Source: Clostridium sp. AF15-31 (GTDB lineage: Bacteria > Bacillota > Clostridia > Lachnospirales > Lachnospiraceae). From it: a stretch of DNA of 64,000 bases. The translations under genes and the position numbers were made by a program. Below, piece by piece: positions 18,061 to 26,903 of the stretch; within the stretch, counting starts at the first letter, position 1, and each line of letters opens with the position of its first letter. The stretch is from contig NZ_QTXL01000006.1 of NCBI RefSeq assembly GCF_003461625.1, positions 1-64,000 on the forward strand. Reading direction: 5' to 3'. The notes below the pieces were generated by a model. The model was not told the origin of the DNA, searched no databases, and worked only from the letters and a program-made list of their open reading frames with translations.

Positions 18061-20613
18061 ATGACAGATAAGATCAAGACAATACTGGAACAAATGACAA
18101 TAGAAGAAAAGGCTGACATGGTATGCGGTGCAAGTAATTTCTGCACAGCGGATGCTTCCAGATATGGGGTGCCTGCGATCCGTATGCTGGATGGAGGAAC
18201 CGGGATCAATTATGAACAGTTGATCGCAGATCTGATCCTTTCCTGGCGTACAAATCCACGCGATGAGGAAGAAGCATGGCTGATGAAGGATTTTAGTGCA
18301 ACAGAAGAAAGAAATGTTATATTTGACTATTTCCGTCCGGACAAGCTGACAGAAAAAGAGACAAAGGTCTGGAAAAAAGTCCGGGAATATCTGAAGGAAC
18401 AATTTATAAAGAATACAACCAATAATGATACGACGCTTGCATTTGTTGAAATGGCAGGCGATGCGGCGGCTGATATTATGTCTCCGGCATGTTTGCCGTG
18501 TGGCATGATGCTGGGAGCAACCTTTAACCCCGATGTTGTCAATCAGACAGGACATGCACTTGGAAGAGAAGCGAGAGCATATGGTGTGAGCATGCTTCTT
18601 GGAACTCCGAATATCAATATCCACAGAGATCCATTGGGCGGAAGACTGTTTGAGGGATTCTCTGAGGATCCGTGTCTGGTAGCGAAGCTTGCTCCGGAAT
18701 ATGTAAAGGGTGTGCAGGCGGAAGGCGTTGCAGCAAATATCAAGCATTTTGCTGCCAATAATCAGGAGAAGAACCGTCAGGGAATAAATGAAACGATATC
18801 AGAACGGGCATTGCAGGAGATTTATTTTCCTGGTTTCCGTGCCTGTGTAGAGCAGGCGCAGCCTGCGACAGTTATGGCAGCCTATAATAAGATCAATGGA
18901 ACAGCCTGCACTGCAAATGAATGGCTGTTAGACGGTATTCTGCGTAAATACTGGGGCTTTGAAGGTATGGTCGTATCAGACTGGGGGGCAGTATATGATC
19001 CGATCGCAGCGTTAAAGGCAGGCAATGATCTGAATATGCCGGGAATCACAGCAGATCCGGAGAAGGTTGTTCAGGCAGTAGAAGCCGGGGAGCTGACGGA
19101 AGAGGAGCTTGACAGGAATGTGGCGAGAGTGCTGGAGCTGATGGACACCTATGGTTCACCGGAATGCTATGATATGTCAGCACAGTATATTATGGATATG
19201 TCGAAGCAGGCAGCATATAAGGCAGCCTGTGAGGGAATTGTATTATTGAAAAATGAAAATGGAATCTTCCCGATCCGGTCGAAAGGAAAGGCGGGCAATG
19301 ATTCTGTATTTGAAACTGTATCAGACGAGGAGGTAATGTCCGGGGTTGTTCTGTGCGGAAGCGGAGCTATCCGTTTATATGACTGTGGTACCGGAAGTGC
19401 AGGTATTACGACAGATAAGGACAGCAGCATCTACGAGGGGCTGATCCAGAATGGTGTCGAGGTGAGTATCGGAATACCGGCAGCAGGGAAGCGTGCAGGC
19501 ATTTCCACTTATATCTGCGTTGCCAGAATACCGGGCATGGAAGGAAATGACCGGAAGAATATGAAGCTGTCCGCCGAGGATGCACAGATTTTGAATCAGA
19601 TGTTAGATCTGAAACGGGAAAATCCACTTGTGAAGCTGGGACTTATCTTAAATGTAAGCGGGCCGGTCAACCTGGCACTTTGGGAGCATGAGTTAGATGG
19701 CATCTTCTGTATGTTCTTACCGGGTATGGAAGGTGGACATGCAATGGCAGATATCTTAATCGGCAGAGTGAATCCATCCGGAAAGCTGCCGCTGACATTC
19801 CCAAAGAAATATCAGGATACACCGACGTATCTGAATTTCCCGGGTGACGGATATCAGGTCAATTATGGAGAAGGCATCTATGTCGGATACAGATATTATG
19901 ATAAGAAGATGGTAGAGCCGTTGTATCCATTTGGACATGGATTATCCTACAGTCATTTTGAGATCAGCAATGAGCGTGCAATCGGAGAGCAGTCTCCGGT
20001 AGAAATCATTTATCCGGATGGCAAAGTAGATAATAAGAAAATGCCGGTATTTACGGATTCGATCAAGATCGCTGTGGATGTGATCAATCAGGGACCGGAA
20101 GAATTCTCCGAAGGTATGGAAGTTGTTCAGCTCTATATCAGTGATCCGTATGCATCCATCTCAAAGCCTGTAAAGGAATTGAAAGCGTTTAAGAAGATCC
20201 GGCTGGCATATGGCGAACAGGAGAAGGTCAGCTTTACTCTGAAAAAAGACGACTTTGCTTCATTTGACAGTGACCTGCATCAGTGGGTAGCGGAAGAAGG
20301 TATCTATAATATCCTGATCGGAAACAGCTCACGAAATATCGTGTGCAGCATGCCTGTCTATCTGGATGCAAAGACGGAGTACAGCTACAGTATCGAGACA
20401 CCGATCAAGGTGCTGTATGAGAATTCTGTGACGAAAGCGCATATGAATCATCTGTGGCTCAGACTGGGACTTGATTCGGCGGATATTGACAATAAATACG
20501 AATATGAGCCTCACACCAGACTGATCGATCTGGTTCATCTGAAATGTGAGAATCCGGAGCAGGAAGCACTGGATGAATTCGAACTTCGGGTTGGAAGCCT
20601 GAAGCGGGCATAA
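18061..20613 (+). CDS. glycoside hydrolase family 3 (beta-glucosidase-like)
   Basis: 850-residue GH3 enzyme without signal peptide, so it acts on imported oligosaccharides. Order: GH3 N-terminal barrel with KHFAANNQEKNR (229-240) and nucleophile Asp307 in VVSDWGA, then the C-terminal alpha/beta sandwich (MEGGHAMADILIGRVNPSGKLP) and a fibronectin III-like domain (VDVINQGPEEFSEGMEVVQLY). A roughly 75-residue insertion (about 52-125) rich in charged residues interrupts the start of the barrel, which is unusual. The end (about 790-850) is an extra tail. Substrate cannot be told from sequence; beta-glucosides or beta-xylosides are likely. GCAGGAGATAAAAAT precedes the ATG. A terminator follows. Confidence 0.88.
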   Translation: MTDKIKTILEQMTIEEKADMVCGASNFCTADASRYGVPAIRMLDGGTGINYEQLIADLILSWRTNPRDEEEAWLMKDFSATEERNVIFDYFRPDKLTEKETKVWKKVREYLKEQFIKNTTNNDTTLAFVEMAGDAAADIMSPACLPCGMMLGATFNPDVVNQTGHALGREARAYGVSMLLGTPNINIHRDPLGGRLFEGFSEDPCLVAKLAPEYVKGVQAEGVAANIKHFAANNQEKNRQGINETISERALQEIYFPGFRACVEQAQPATVMAAYNKINGTACTANEWLLDGILRKYWGFEGMVVSDWGAVYDPIAALKAGNDLNMPGITADPEKVVQAVEAGELTEEELDRNVARVLELMDTYGSPECYDMSAQYIMDMSKQAAYKAACEGIVLLKNENGIFPIRSKGKAGNDSVFETVSDEEVMSGVVLCGSGAIRLYDCGTGSAGITTDKDSSIYEGLIQNGVEVSIGIPAAGKRAGISTYICVARIPGMEGNDRKNMKLSAEDAQILNQMLDLKRENPLVKLGLILNVSGPVNLALWEHELDGIFCMFLPGMEGGHAMADILIGRVNPSGKLPLTFPKKYQDTPTYLNFPGDGYQVNYGEGIYVGYRYYDKKMVEPLYPFGHGLSYSHFEISNERAIGEQSPVEIIYPDGKVDNKKMPVFTDSIKIAVDVINQGPEEFSEGMEVVQLYISDPYASISKPVKELKAFKKIRLAYGEQEKVSFTLKKDDFASFDSDLHQWVAEEGIYNILIGNSSRNIVCSMPVYLDAKTEYSYSIETPIKVLYENSVTKAHMNHLWLRLGLDSADIDNKYEYEPHTRLIDLVHLKCENPEQEALDEFELRVGSLKRA

Positions 20614-20620
20614 AGAAACG

Positions 20621-20683
20621 AAAAAAAGCCATTTCCAACATATATTCATGGATTTAAATGTATGGTATGGAGATGGCTTTTTT
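20621..20683 (+). terminator. terminator after GH3 gene
   Basis: AAAAAAAGCCATTTCCAACAT pairs imperfectly with ATGGAGATGGCTTTTTTT; an 8-pair AAAGCCAT/ATGGCTTT core carries it and a T run follows. Confidence 0.8.
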
Positions 20684-20710
20684 ATTTGAAAAAATTCGAA
20701 TTTTCACTTT

Positions 20711-20776
20711 AAAGTAAAAAAGTTTATTGCGTTGAAGTAAAAAAGTGCTTGCATTATTTAAAAAAACTGTTATACT
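20711..20776 (+). promoter_or_regulatory. promoter with two direct repeats before aldolase gene
   Basis: TTGCAT (20749-20754), 16-bp spacer and TATACT (20771-20776) give a promoter. Just upstream are two copies of (A/G)AAGTAAAAAAGT at 20711-20723 and 20734-20746, 23 bases apart, so on the same face of the helix. They look like an activator or repressor site. The regulator is unknown. Confidence 0.6.
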
Positions 20777-20886
20777 ATACTCACGCCAACGCGTTAAAGT
20801 GAGAAAATAAATAGAAAGAGCGTTGGATAACCTTGAGAGTTTGATCGGCTCATCAGGTGATAAAAAAGATTTAGGAGGAAACAGCG

Positions 20887-21861
20887 ATGATAGGCGGAGA
20901 TATGATCACGTACAGACCTGATATTCAGGTGCTTGATGCTACAATTCGAGATGGAGGACTTGTCAACGATTTTTATTTTACAGATGAATTTGTAAAAGCA
21001 CTTTATGAAGCAAATTTGAAGGCTGGTGTTGATTATATGGAATTCGGCTACAAGGCTTCCAAGGAGATGTTCGATGTAGAAAAGTTCGGAAAGTGGAAGT
21101 TCTGTGACGAAGAAGCCATTCGCAGTATAGTCGGAGAGAATAATACAGAGATGAAGATATCTGTTATGGCGGATGTCGGAAGATGCGATTACAAGACAGA
21201 TATTATTGACAGAGCAGACAGTGTTATTGACATGATACGTGTGGCTACATACATCAACACCATGCCTGCTGCGATTGAGATGATAGAGGATGCACATGCA
21301 AAGGGATATGAGACGACCTGTAACATTATGGCGATCTCAAAGGATCAGGAGTCAGAGATCGATATCGCTCTTGAGATGTTAGGCAAATCAAATGTAGACG
21401 GAATCTACATTGTAGACAGCTACGGCTCTTTATACCCGGAGCAGATCCAGAGACTGACACAGAAATATGTGGCAGTTGGAGAGAAATACGGTAAGAAGAT
21501 TGGTATTCATGCACATGACAACATGAAGATGGCATATGCAAATACTGTTGAAGCAATGAGACATGGAGCAAGCATGTTAGATGGAACGGTAAGCTCTATG
21601 GGACGAGGTGCAGGAAATTGTGCGATGGAATTGCTGCTTGGCTTCCTTCGTAATCCAAAGTACAATCTGTACCATATCCTGAAGTTCATTGAGCGTTACA
21701 TGGTTCCGTTAAAGGAAAAGGGTGATGCTGTATGGGGCTATGATGTACCTTACATGCTGACCGGTATGCTGAACCAGCATCCAAGAGAGGCCATTGATTT
21801 CATCAAACAGGGCAAACACGAATACGCTGACATGTACAGCTACTTACTTTATCGCGAGTAA
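20887..21861 (+). CDS. HMG-CoA lyase/DRE-TIM family aldolase
   Basis: 324-residue TIM-barrel enzyme of the DRE-TIM metallolyase group. Asp17-Ala-Thr-Ile-Arg21-Asp22 is the signature catalytic/metal start, and IGIHAHDNMKMA near residue 200 supplies the metal-binding His pair; GRGAGNCAMELLL closes the barrel. It resembles 4-hydroxy-2-oxovalerate aldolase and homocitrate/isopropylmalate synthase relatives but lacks the long C-terminal regulatory domain of LeuA. No partner acetaldehyde dehydrogenase is present, so the reaction is unclear. AGGAGG stands 8 bases before ATG 20887. The gene is alone, with its own promoter and downstream hairpins. Confidence 0.82.
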   Translation: MIGGDMITYRPDIQVLDATIRDGGLVNDFYFTDEFVKALYEANLKAGVDYMEFGYKASKEMFDVEKFGKWKFCDEEAIRSIVGENNTEMKISVMADVGRCDYKTDIIDRADSVIDMIRVATYINTMPAAIEMIEDAHAKGYETTCNIMAISKDQESEIDIALEMLGKSNVDGIYIVDSYGSLYPEQIQRLTQKYVAVGEKYGKKIGIHAHDNMKMAYANTVEAMRHGASMLDGTVSSMGRGAGNCAMELLLGFLRNPKYNLYHILKFIERYMVPLKEKGDAVWGYDVPYMLTGMLNQHPREAIDFIKQGKHEYADMYSYLLYRE

Positions 21862-21893
21862 CGCGAGTAAGAAGTAGAAATCGTTTCAGTGTA

Positions 21894-22048
21894 GTCTTTA
21901 TTTCGTAATAAATGTACATAAAGACCATCCATTTTATATACGACACATATTATTTCACAAGACACTTTCGTGAGTTTTTGAACAAAATGAAAGCTACATT
22001 ACATATTATTGCGTAAGACGTTATGATAGTAATGATAGCTTTCATTTT
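21894..22048. other. two hairpins in a 359-base gap (including possible mini-element E9)
   Basis: GTCTTTAT...ATAAAGAC (21894-21925) is a small stem. A second, stronger hairpin pairs AAAATGAAAGCTACATTA (21984-22001) with GTAATGATAGCTTTCATTTT (22029-22048). Its tip TATTATTGCGTAAGACGTTA resembles the segment at 32951-32969 in element E5 and the tip at 42376-42393, so it may be a small relative of that family or simply a terminator. No gene is seen in 21862-22220. Confidence 0.6.
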
Positions 22049-22220
22049 ATTTTTAATTATTGGCGCTCGGAAAGGCTTTCTGACATCAATGTTACAGAAA
22101 AAACCTGTACAAAATGTGGGGTTTGTGGTATTTTTTACTATATGTGTTTTGACAGTCGATTAAGTGCTGTCAGGCGGTAAGAAACGAAAAATAGATTTGA
22201 TATAAGAGGTGGCAGATAAG

Positions 22221-23900
22221 ATGGATTATAACAAATTAGCAGAATTAATATTCCCGGATATAACAGGAACGGTAGACGATCTCGAAGCGAGATTTCCAAA
22301 GAGAGACTTGCCGGAGGGTGCGAAGGTAACGAGATTTGCGCCAAGCCCAACCGGATATATGCATATCGGTGGTTTATATGCTGCTATGATATCAAGAAAA
22401 CTTGCAAAGCAGAGCGGTGGTGTGTTTTATCTTAGAATAGAAGATACAGACAGAAAGAGAGAACTTGAAAATGGCGTGGAGGAGATCATCAATTCCTTAA
22501 ACAAGTTTGATCTTGGATTTGATGAGGGACCATTTGAAGGAAGCCCTGTCACGTATGCACCATATAAGCAGAGCGAGAGAAAAGAGATCTATCAGATCTG
22601 CGTTAAGAAGCTGATGCAGGAGGGATACGCATATCCTGATTTTACAACTGCGGAAGAACTGGATGCGATAAGAGCAAAACAGGAGGCTGCAAAGGTAGAT
22701 ATCGGATATTATGGAGAGTATGCAGTTGGAAGAAATCTGACATACGAACAGATCGAGGAGAAGTTAGCAACCGGAGAGCCTTATGTTGTCAGACTTAAGA
22801 GCCCGGGCGAGGCAGGAAAGACGGTTGTTTACAGTGATCCGATCCGTGGTAAGATCGAGATGCCTGAGAACATGATGGATGTTGTACTGTTAAAATCTGA
22901 CGGAATCCCAACCTATCATTTTGCACATGCAGTAGACGATCATTTTATGAGAACAAATATGGTCATCCGTGGTGATGAATGGCTTGCATCCTATCCGCTT
23001 CATAAGCAGTTATTTGAACTGTGCGGATTTGAACTTCCTGAGTATGCACATATTTCACCAATTATGAAGATGGAAATATCCGTTGATGAGGATGGAAATG
23101 AACATCAGCATAAGAGAAAGCTTAGTAAGAGAAAAGACCCGGAGGCAGCCGTTGGCTTCTATCAGGAGCAGGGCTATCCATCCGAGAGTGTACTGGAATA
23201 TCTGATGACGATCGCCAATTCCAATTATGAGGAATGGCATGCAGCAAATCCTGATAAGACGATCGATGATTTCACATTGTCACTTGCGAAGATGCCGGCA
23301 TCCGGTGCATTATTTGACATGGTGAAGTTAAATGATGTCAGCAAAGAGATGATCTCCACATTTTCAGAAGAAAAGTGCTATGAGAAGATCATGGCATGGG
23401 CAAAAGAATTTGATGAGAAGCTGTATGAATTTGGCACAAATGATAAAGAGAGCTTCTTAAAGACGATCAGCCTCTGGAAGATGTCCGGAAATAAAGTCCG
23501 TAAGGATGTTGGCAAGTGGTCAGATCTGGCAGAGATGTTCGGCTATCTCTATGTGCCGGAGAATGAACTGAAGCTTTCCTACGAGGTCGATGAGAAGTAT
23601 AATGCAGATCAGATGGCAGAGATCATCAATGAATATAAGAAGGATCTGTTCTTAGATGCAGAGAACTGGTTTGCCGAGATGAAGGTAATGGGCGACAAAC
23701 TTGGCTATTGTCCGAATGTCAAGGAGTATAAGAAGAATCCGGATGCTTATAAGGGATCGATCACAGATGTCTGCACGATCGTTCGTGTGGCAGTAACCGG
23801 TAAGAAGAATTCACCGGATCTTGCTACGATCATGAACGTGATCGGCAAGGATCGTACGATCGGAAGACTGGACAAGTTCCTGGCAGCGATCGGCAAGTAA
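22221..23900 (+). CDS. gltX: glutamate--tRNA ligase
   Basis: Class I aminoacyl-tRNA synthetase (559 aa) that charges tRNA-Glu. The HIGH motif is PTGYMHIGG in RFAPSPTGYMHIGG and the KMSKS equivalent is KLSKRKD. I use ATG 22221; AGAGGTGG upstream is its ribosome site and contains the GTG (22209) that could be misread as a start. The protein is longer than the usual 470-490 residues, with an N-terminal extension of about 30 residues and an enlarged C-terminal helical part, as in other clostridial GltX proteins. It stands alone between hairpins and argJ. Confidence 0.93.
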   Translation: MDYNKLAELIFPDITGTVDDLEARFPKRDLPEGAKVTRFAPSPTGYMHIGGLYAAMISRKLAKQSGGVFYLRIEDTDRKRELENGVEEIINSLNKFDLGFDEGPFEGSPVTYAPYKQSERKEIYQICVKKLMQEGYAYPDFTTAEELDAIRAKQEAAKVDIGYYGEYAVGRNLTYEQIEEKLATGEPYVVRLKSPGEAGKTVVYSDPIRGKIEMPENMMDVVLLKSDGIPTYHFAHAVDDHFMRTNMVIRGDEWLASYPLHKQLFELCGFELPEYAHISPIMKMEISVDEDGNEHQHKRKLSKRKDPEAAVGFYQEQGYPSESVLEYLMTIANSNYEEWHAANPDKTIDDFTLSLAKMPASGALFDMVKLNDVSKEMISTFSEEKCYEKIMAWAKEFDEKLYEFGTNDKESFLKTISLWKMSGNKVRKDVGKWSDLAEMFGYLYVPENELKLSYEVDEKYNADQMAEIINEYKKDLFLDAENWFAEMKVMGDKLGYCPNVKEYKKNPDAYKGSITDVCTIVRVAVTGKKNSPDLATIMNVIGKDRTIGRLDKFLAAIGK

Positions 23901-24016
23901 GATAATAGAAATACAGGCAGAGTTTTATATATCTTAAAAAGGAGGCAGTGGCGAATCGCTGATCGGCAGCAGCGGAATGAAACGTGGAAGTCGACAGGAT
24001 TTGGCTACGGATGATT

Positions 24017-25261
24017 ATGAAGAAGAAAACATACGAAGGATACACATATGTAGACGGTGGTGTCTGTGCAGCAAAGGGATTTGTGGCAAATGGTATAAAC
24101 TGCGGACTGAATTCCGATAAGAATAAGAATGATCTGGGTATGGTTTACAGCAGTACAGTCTGTAATGCAGCAGCCGTATATACACAGAACAAGGTAAAAG
24201 GTGCGCCAATCCTTGTAACTAAGGAGCATCTGAAGGCAACAGGCGGCAAAGCCATGGCAGTTGTCGTTAATTCAAAGAATGCAAATACCTGTAATGCGGA
24301 TGGCGTGGAAAAGGCAGAGCGGATCTGTGAGCTGGCAGCAGATGCACTGGGAATCGATGCAGATATGATCATCAATGCATCGACCGGTGTGATTGGTCAG
24401 ATCATTCCGATCGAACCATTTGAAGAGCACATGAAAGAGCTTGCTGGCGGTTTAAGTGCCGATGGCAATGATAAGGCTGCAAATGCGATCATGACGACAG
24501 ATACAGTTGATAAGCAGGTTGCAGTAGAATTCACACTTGGTGGCAAGACCTGTCGTCTTGGTGGAATGGCAAAGGGAAGCGGTATGATCCATCCGAATAT
24601 GGCAACCACGCTGAACTTTATCACAACGGATGTTGCAATCTCAGCCGATATGATCCAGAAGGCTCTGAGTGAGATTGTAAAGGTAACGTATAACTGTCTG
24701 TCCATAGATGGTGATACATCGACAAATGATACTTTAAGTGTTATGGCAAATGGACTTGCAGGAAATGAAGAGATTGTAACAGAAAATGACGACTATGCAA
24801 TTTTCAAGAAAGCACTGTACATCGTTATGGAGTGTATGACGATGATGCTCGCAAGTGATGGAGAGGGCGCAAGCAAGATGCTGGAATGTACAGTATCTGG
24901 AGCGCCGGATCAGGATACAGCGATTATCGTTGCAAAGAGCATTATCCGTTCCCCACTGACCAAATGTGCGATGTTTGGTGAAGACGCAAACTGGGGACGT
25001 ATTCTCTGTGCGATCGGATATGCAGAAGCAGATTTCGATATCGATAAAGTAGATGTAGATCTTGAATCTGAGAAGGGAATCGTAGAGGTATGCAGAAATG
25101 GTTCCGGTATTCCATTTTCTGAGGAAAAAGCCTCTGAGGTATTATCTGAGGATGATATCTATATCAACGTCAATCTGAATCAGGGCGAAGCATCCGCCAA
25201 GGCGTGGGGCTGTGACCTGACTTATGATTACGTTAAGATCAACGGTGATTATCGTTCATAA
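24017..25261 (+). CDS. argJ: bifunctional ornithine acetyltransferase/N-acetylglutamate synthase
   Basis: ArgJ (about 414 aa) moves the acetyl group from N-acetylornithine to glutamate in arginine synthesis. It is made as one chain that cuts itself; the site lies at KGSGMIHPNMAT-TLNF, with the Thr after Ala as nucleophile. DGDTSTNDT and the C-terminal VNLNQGEASAKAWGCDLTYDYV are typical. The start is ambiguous: ATG 24011 or 24017, with only a weak AGGA upstream, while a strong AGGAGG at 23939-23944 precedes a four-codon GTG ORF. No argC, argB or argD is adjacent, so the pathway genes are scattered. A terminator follows at 25307. Confidence 0.92.
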   Translation: MKKKTYEGYTYVDGGVCAAKGFVANGINCGLNSDKNKNDLGMVYSSTVCNAAAVYTQNKVKGAPILVTKEHLKATGGKAMAVVVNSKNANTCNADGVEKAERICELAADALGIDADMIINASTGVIGQIIPIEPFEEHMKELAGGLSADGNDKAANAIMTTDTVDKQVAVEFTLGGKTCRLGGMAKGSGMIHPNMATTLNFITTDVAISADMIQKALSEIVKVTYNCLSIDGDTSTNDTLSVMANGLAGNEEIVTENDDYAIFKKALYIVMECMTMMLASDGEGASKMLECTVSGAPDQDTAIIVAKSIIRSPLTKCAMFGEDANWGRILCAIGYAEADFDIDKVDVDLESEKGIVEVCRNGSGIPFSEEKASEVLSEDDIYINVNLNQGEASAKAWGCDLTYDYVKINGDYRS

Positions 25262-25306
25262 ATAAAAAGTGCTACCGATAGACGGTTAGCCTTGATATGA
25301 TTGGTT

Positions 25307-25349
25307 AAAAATAACCGCTCGCAGTTTGCAGGCTGGGCGGTTATTTTTT
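25307..25349. terminator. bidirectional terminator between argJ and the GNAT remnant
   Basis: AAAAATAACCGC pairs with GCGGTTATTTTTT around a GCAGTTTGCAGGCTGG loop, with A and T tails on both sides. Confidence 0.85.
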
Positions 25350-25367
25350 ATACTTATAGTGCGCTGA

Positions 25368-25882
25368 TTAGCGTGTCCCAAATGAATCCGTCCAGAGTGG
25401 CATATAGCCGCTTCGGATGGCTACTGCTTGGGAAGCCGGTTCTTTTTTACATCAATTCCAACTTCCATCAGTTTACCGGTGGGAGCAGCACCCGCAATTG
25501 CTATTATTTCGTTATCTTTTATTGCACATAAAACGATGGTTGTATTTGTATTTCCTTCTGCATCAAAAGCCAGTGAATTTTCAAAGCCCTCGATATCACA
25601 TAATGTTTTAAGGTTGTTACCTTCATATAATTCGTCTCGAGTTTTACCTGATAACAGTTGTTTTCCAAGTTAATATTTTTCTTCAGACAGAGAAATGATA
25701 TTTGTATCTCTGATGCTGAGAATTTTAACATAATTTTTAGCAGCCTTTTTGTTCTTTACGAAATGTGTGCCTTCTTCTTTTAATTGATCTGTTGAACAAT
25801 TTATGTAGCCGGCAATGTAGTCATATATTTTATTATTTATCTCATCTTTATTAATATAAGAATTATTCATGATTTTCTCCAT
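25368..25882 (-). pseudogene. decayed GNAT-family N-acetyltransferase
   Basis: On the minus strand reading starts at ATG 25882 or, with GGAG before it, 25870 (MNNSYINKDEINNKIYDYIA). After SLSEEKY an in-frame TAA (25672-25670) interrupts it, then the same frame continues as LGKQLLSGKTRDELYEGNNL to KLMEVGIDVKKNRLPKQ and a TAG. Another frame then gives QAVAIRSGYMPLWTDSFGTR and stops at 25368. The pieces fit the start and end of a GNAT acetyltransferase: IVLCAIKDNEIIAIAG is the central strand pair and IRSGYMP the C-terminal strand. The acetyl-CoA binding segment between MEVGIDV and QAVAIRSG is missing. So it has a nonsense codon, a deletion and a frameshift, and is not functional. Confidence 0.78.
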
Positions 25883-25896
25883 AAGTATAGTCAGAC

Positions 25897-25921
25897 AGGG
25901 AGATAAAAACTTATCTCCCTG
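25897..25921. terminator. hairpin between two minus-strand genes
   Basis: AGGGAGATAA-AAAC-TTATCTCCCT is a perfect 10-bp stem just downstream of the small secreted protein gene. It has no T tract, so it may only slow polymerase or protect mRNA. Confidence 0.5.
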
Positions 25922-25949
25922 AAATGAATGATTTGCATTTGAACTGTGC

Positions 25950-26396
25950 TTAATACCGTGTATCTACTGAAAAGCCTGTTTGCTGCAAGGAAGATTTCGT
26001 TATGGTTCGGAACCAGTGAATGGAGGAGTTGTAGTTTCCCTCTACTACTGTTACCGTTCCCTTTACATTTTTTGTTTTTAACTGGTAAGTTTTGCCCTTC
26101 TTCAGCTTTAAAGATGTTTTATTCAGCGCAGCTTTCTTGGCCGTGGTCTTGTTTGCGGTAAGGGTGGCATCATTTGTGGTTGTATTTGTAGTAGAAGTGG
26201 CAGTGTTTATAGCTGCGGTCTTACTTGTGGCAAGGGCAGCATTGGTGCCTGTGTATGTACTGACAGCGGAAACTGTGCGCTCATTTAAAGTTGCTGCCTG
26301 AACTGCTGCCTGTGCTGGCAATGCAGTTACGATAACCATACCGAGCAGGCTGCATCCGATGATTGTACGTTTCCAGAAAGAATTGGAATGTTTCAT
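25950..26396 (-). CDS. small secreted Thr/Ala-rich protein with truncated Ig-like start
   Basis: 148-residue exported protein. The signal peptide (MKHSNSFWKRTIIGCSLLGM...ALPAQA) is clear. A Thr/Ala/Asn-rich linker (about 40-88) follows, then AALNKTSLKLKKGKTYQLKTKNVKGTV, which is the first part of a Big2-like domain as found at the end of the 4283-6427 protein. After that the sequence (VVEGNYNSSIHWFRTITKSS) no longer fits the domain and ends at residue 148, so the domain looks cut short by a frameshift or rearrangement. No sortase signal. It may be the decayed remainder of a larger surface protein. Confidence 0.65.
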   Translation of the reverse strand: MKHSNSFWKRTIIGCSLLGMVIVTALPAQAAVQAATLNERTVSAVSTYTGTNAALATSKTAAINTATSTTNTTTNDATLTANKTTAKKAALNKTSLKLKKGKTYQLKTKNVKGTVTVVEGNYNSSIHWFRTITKSSLQQTGFSVDTRY

Positions 26397-26768
26397 AGAA
26401 ATTACCTTCGAATTATGTAATTAAAATATTTGATCTGTTAACTTAATAAGTCCCCCCATATCAGCTAATGCAGATATTTATATTATATATGTAATTTTAG
26501 ACAGGAACAACCGGAAATATATGGTGACGTCCCATTTTATATTTTAGAATTTCGTACGCAAAAAAGAACTCTATAATGAAATCCTTTTTGGAAGAGGCGC
26601 AGTTATGACCCTTTGGCTGATGTCATATATCAATCAGCAATATTCGATATAGCAGATTGGTTATCGACCGGCAGGTGGTCTTATAACGAGACTGCCTGCT
26701 TTCTTTAATTCCGTTTCTCTCATATTTGTTCAAAAAACTTCAAAAAAATGCAAATTAATGATTGATTC
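26397..26768. other. AT-rich intergenic region
   Basis: No convincing gene in about 370 bases upstream of the fru promoter. A stem GCAGGTGGTCT/AGACTGCCTGC (26671-26699) followed by TTTCTTT could be a terminator, although no plus-strand gene directly precedes it; the short ORF MTLWLMSYINQQYSI at about 26606 lies before it and may be vestigial. Confidence 0.4.
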
Positions 26769-26842
26769 TGAACGAAATGTGTGTTAATATAAACCCAAGT
26801 TGAACGAATATGATTGATTTTGAACGAAAAATCGGTTATAAT
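26769..26842 (+). promoter_or_regulatory. fru operon promoter with three TGAACGAA operator repeats
   Basis: TGAACGAA occurs at 26769-26776, 26801-26808 and 26821-26828; the first and third sit in the longer repeat TGATTGATT(C/T)TGAACGAAA. The promoter is TTGATT (26814-26819), 17-bp spacer and TATAAT (26837-26842), so the third copy lies in the spacer. This fits DeoR-type repression by FruR relieved by fructose 1-phosphate, by analogy. Confidence 0.8.
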
Positions 26843-26903
26843 GCATATATATGAATTGAATTGCAAATAATAAAATGATTTGATAATAAGGAGACCTGTA
26901 TAT

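Noticed and set aside
18037..18747. Antisense open frame of 236 codons opposite the GH3 gene
   Set aside because: Cys/His/Ile-rich composition typical of shadow frames, no ribosome site and no protein-like motif.
20711..20746. CRISPR-like repeats
   Set aside because: Only two short AT-rich copies with a 10-base gap; no array and no cas genes in the window.
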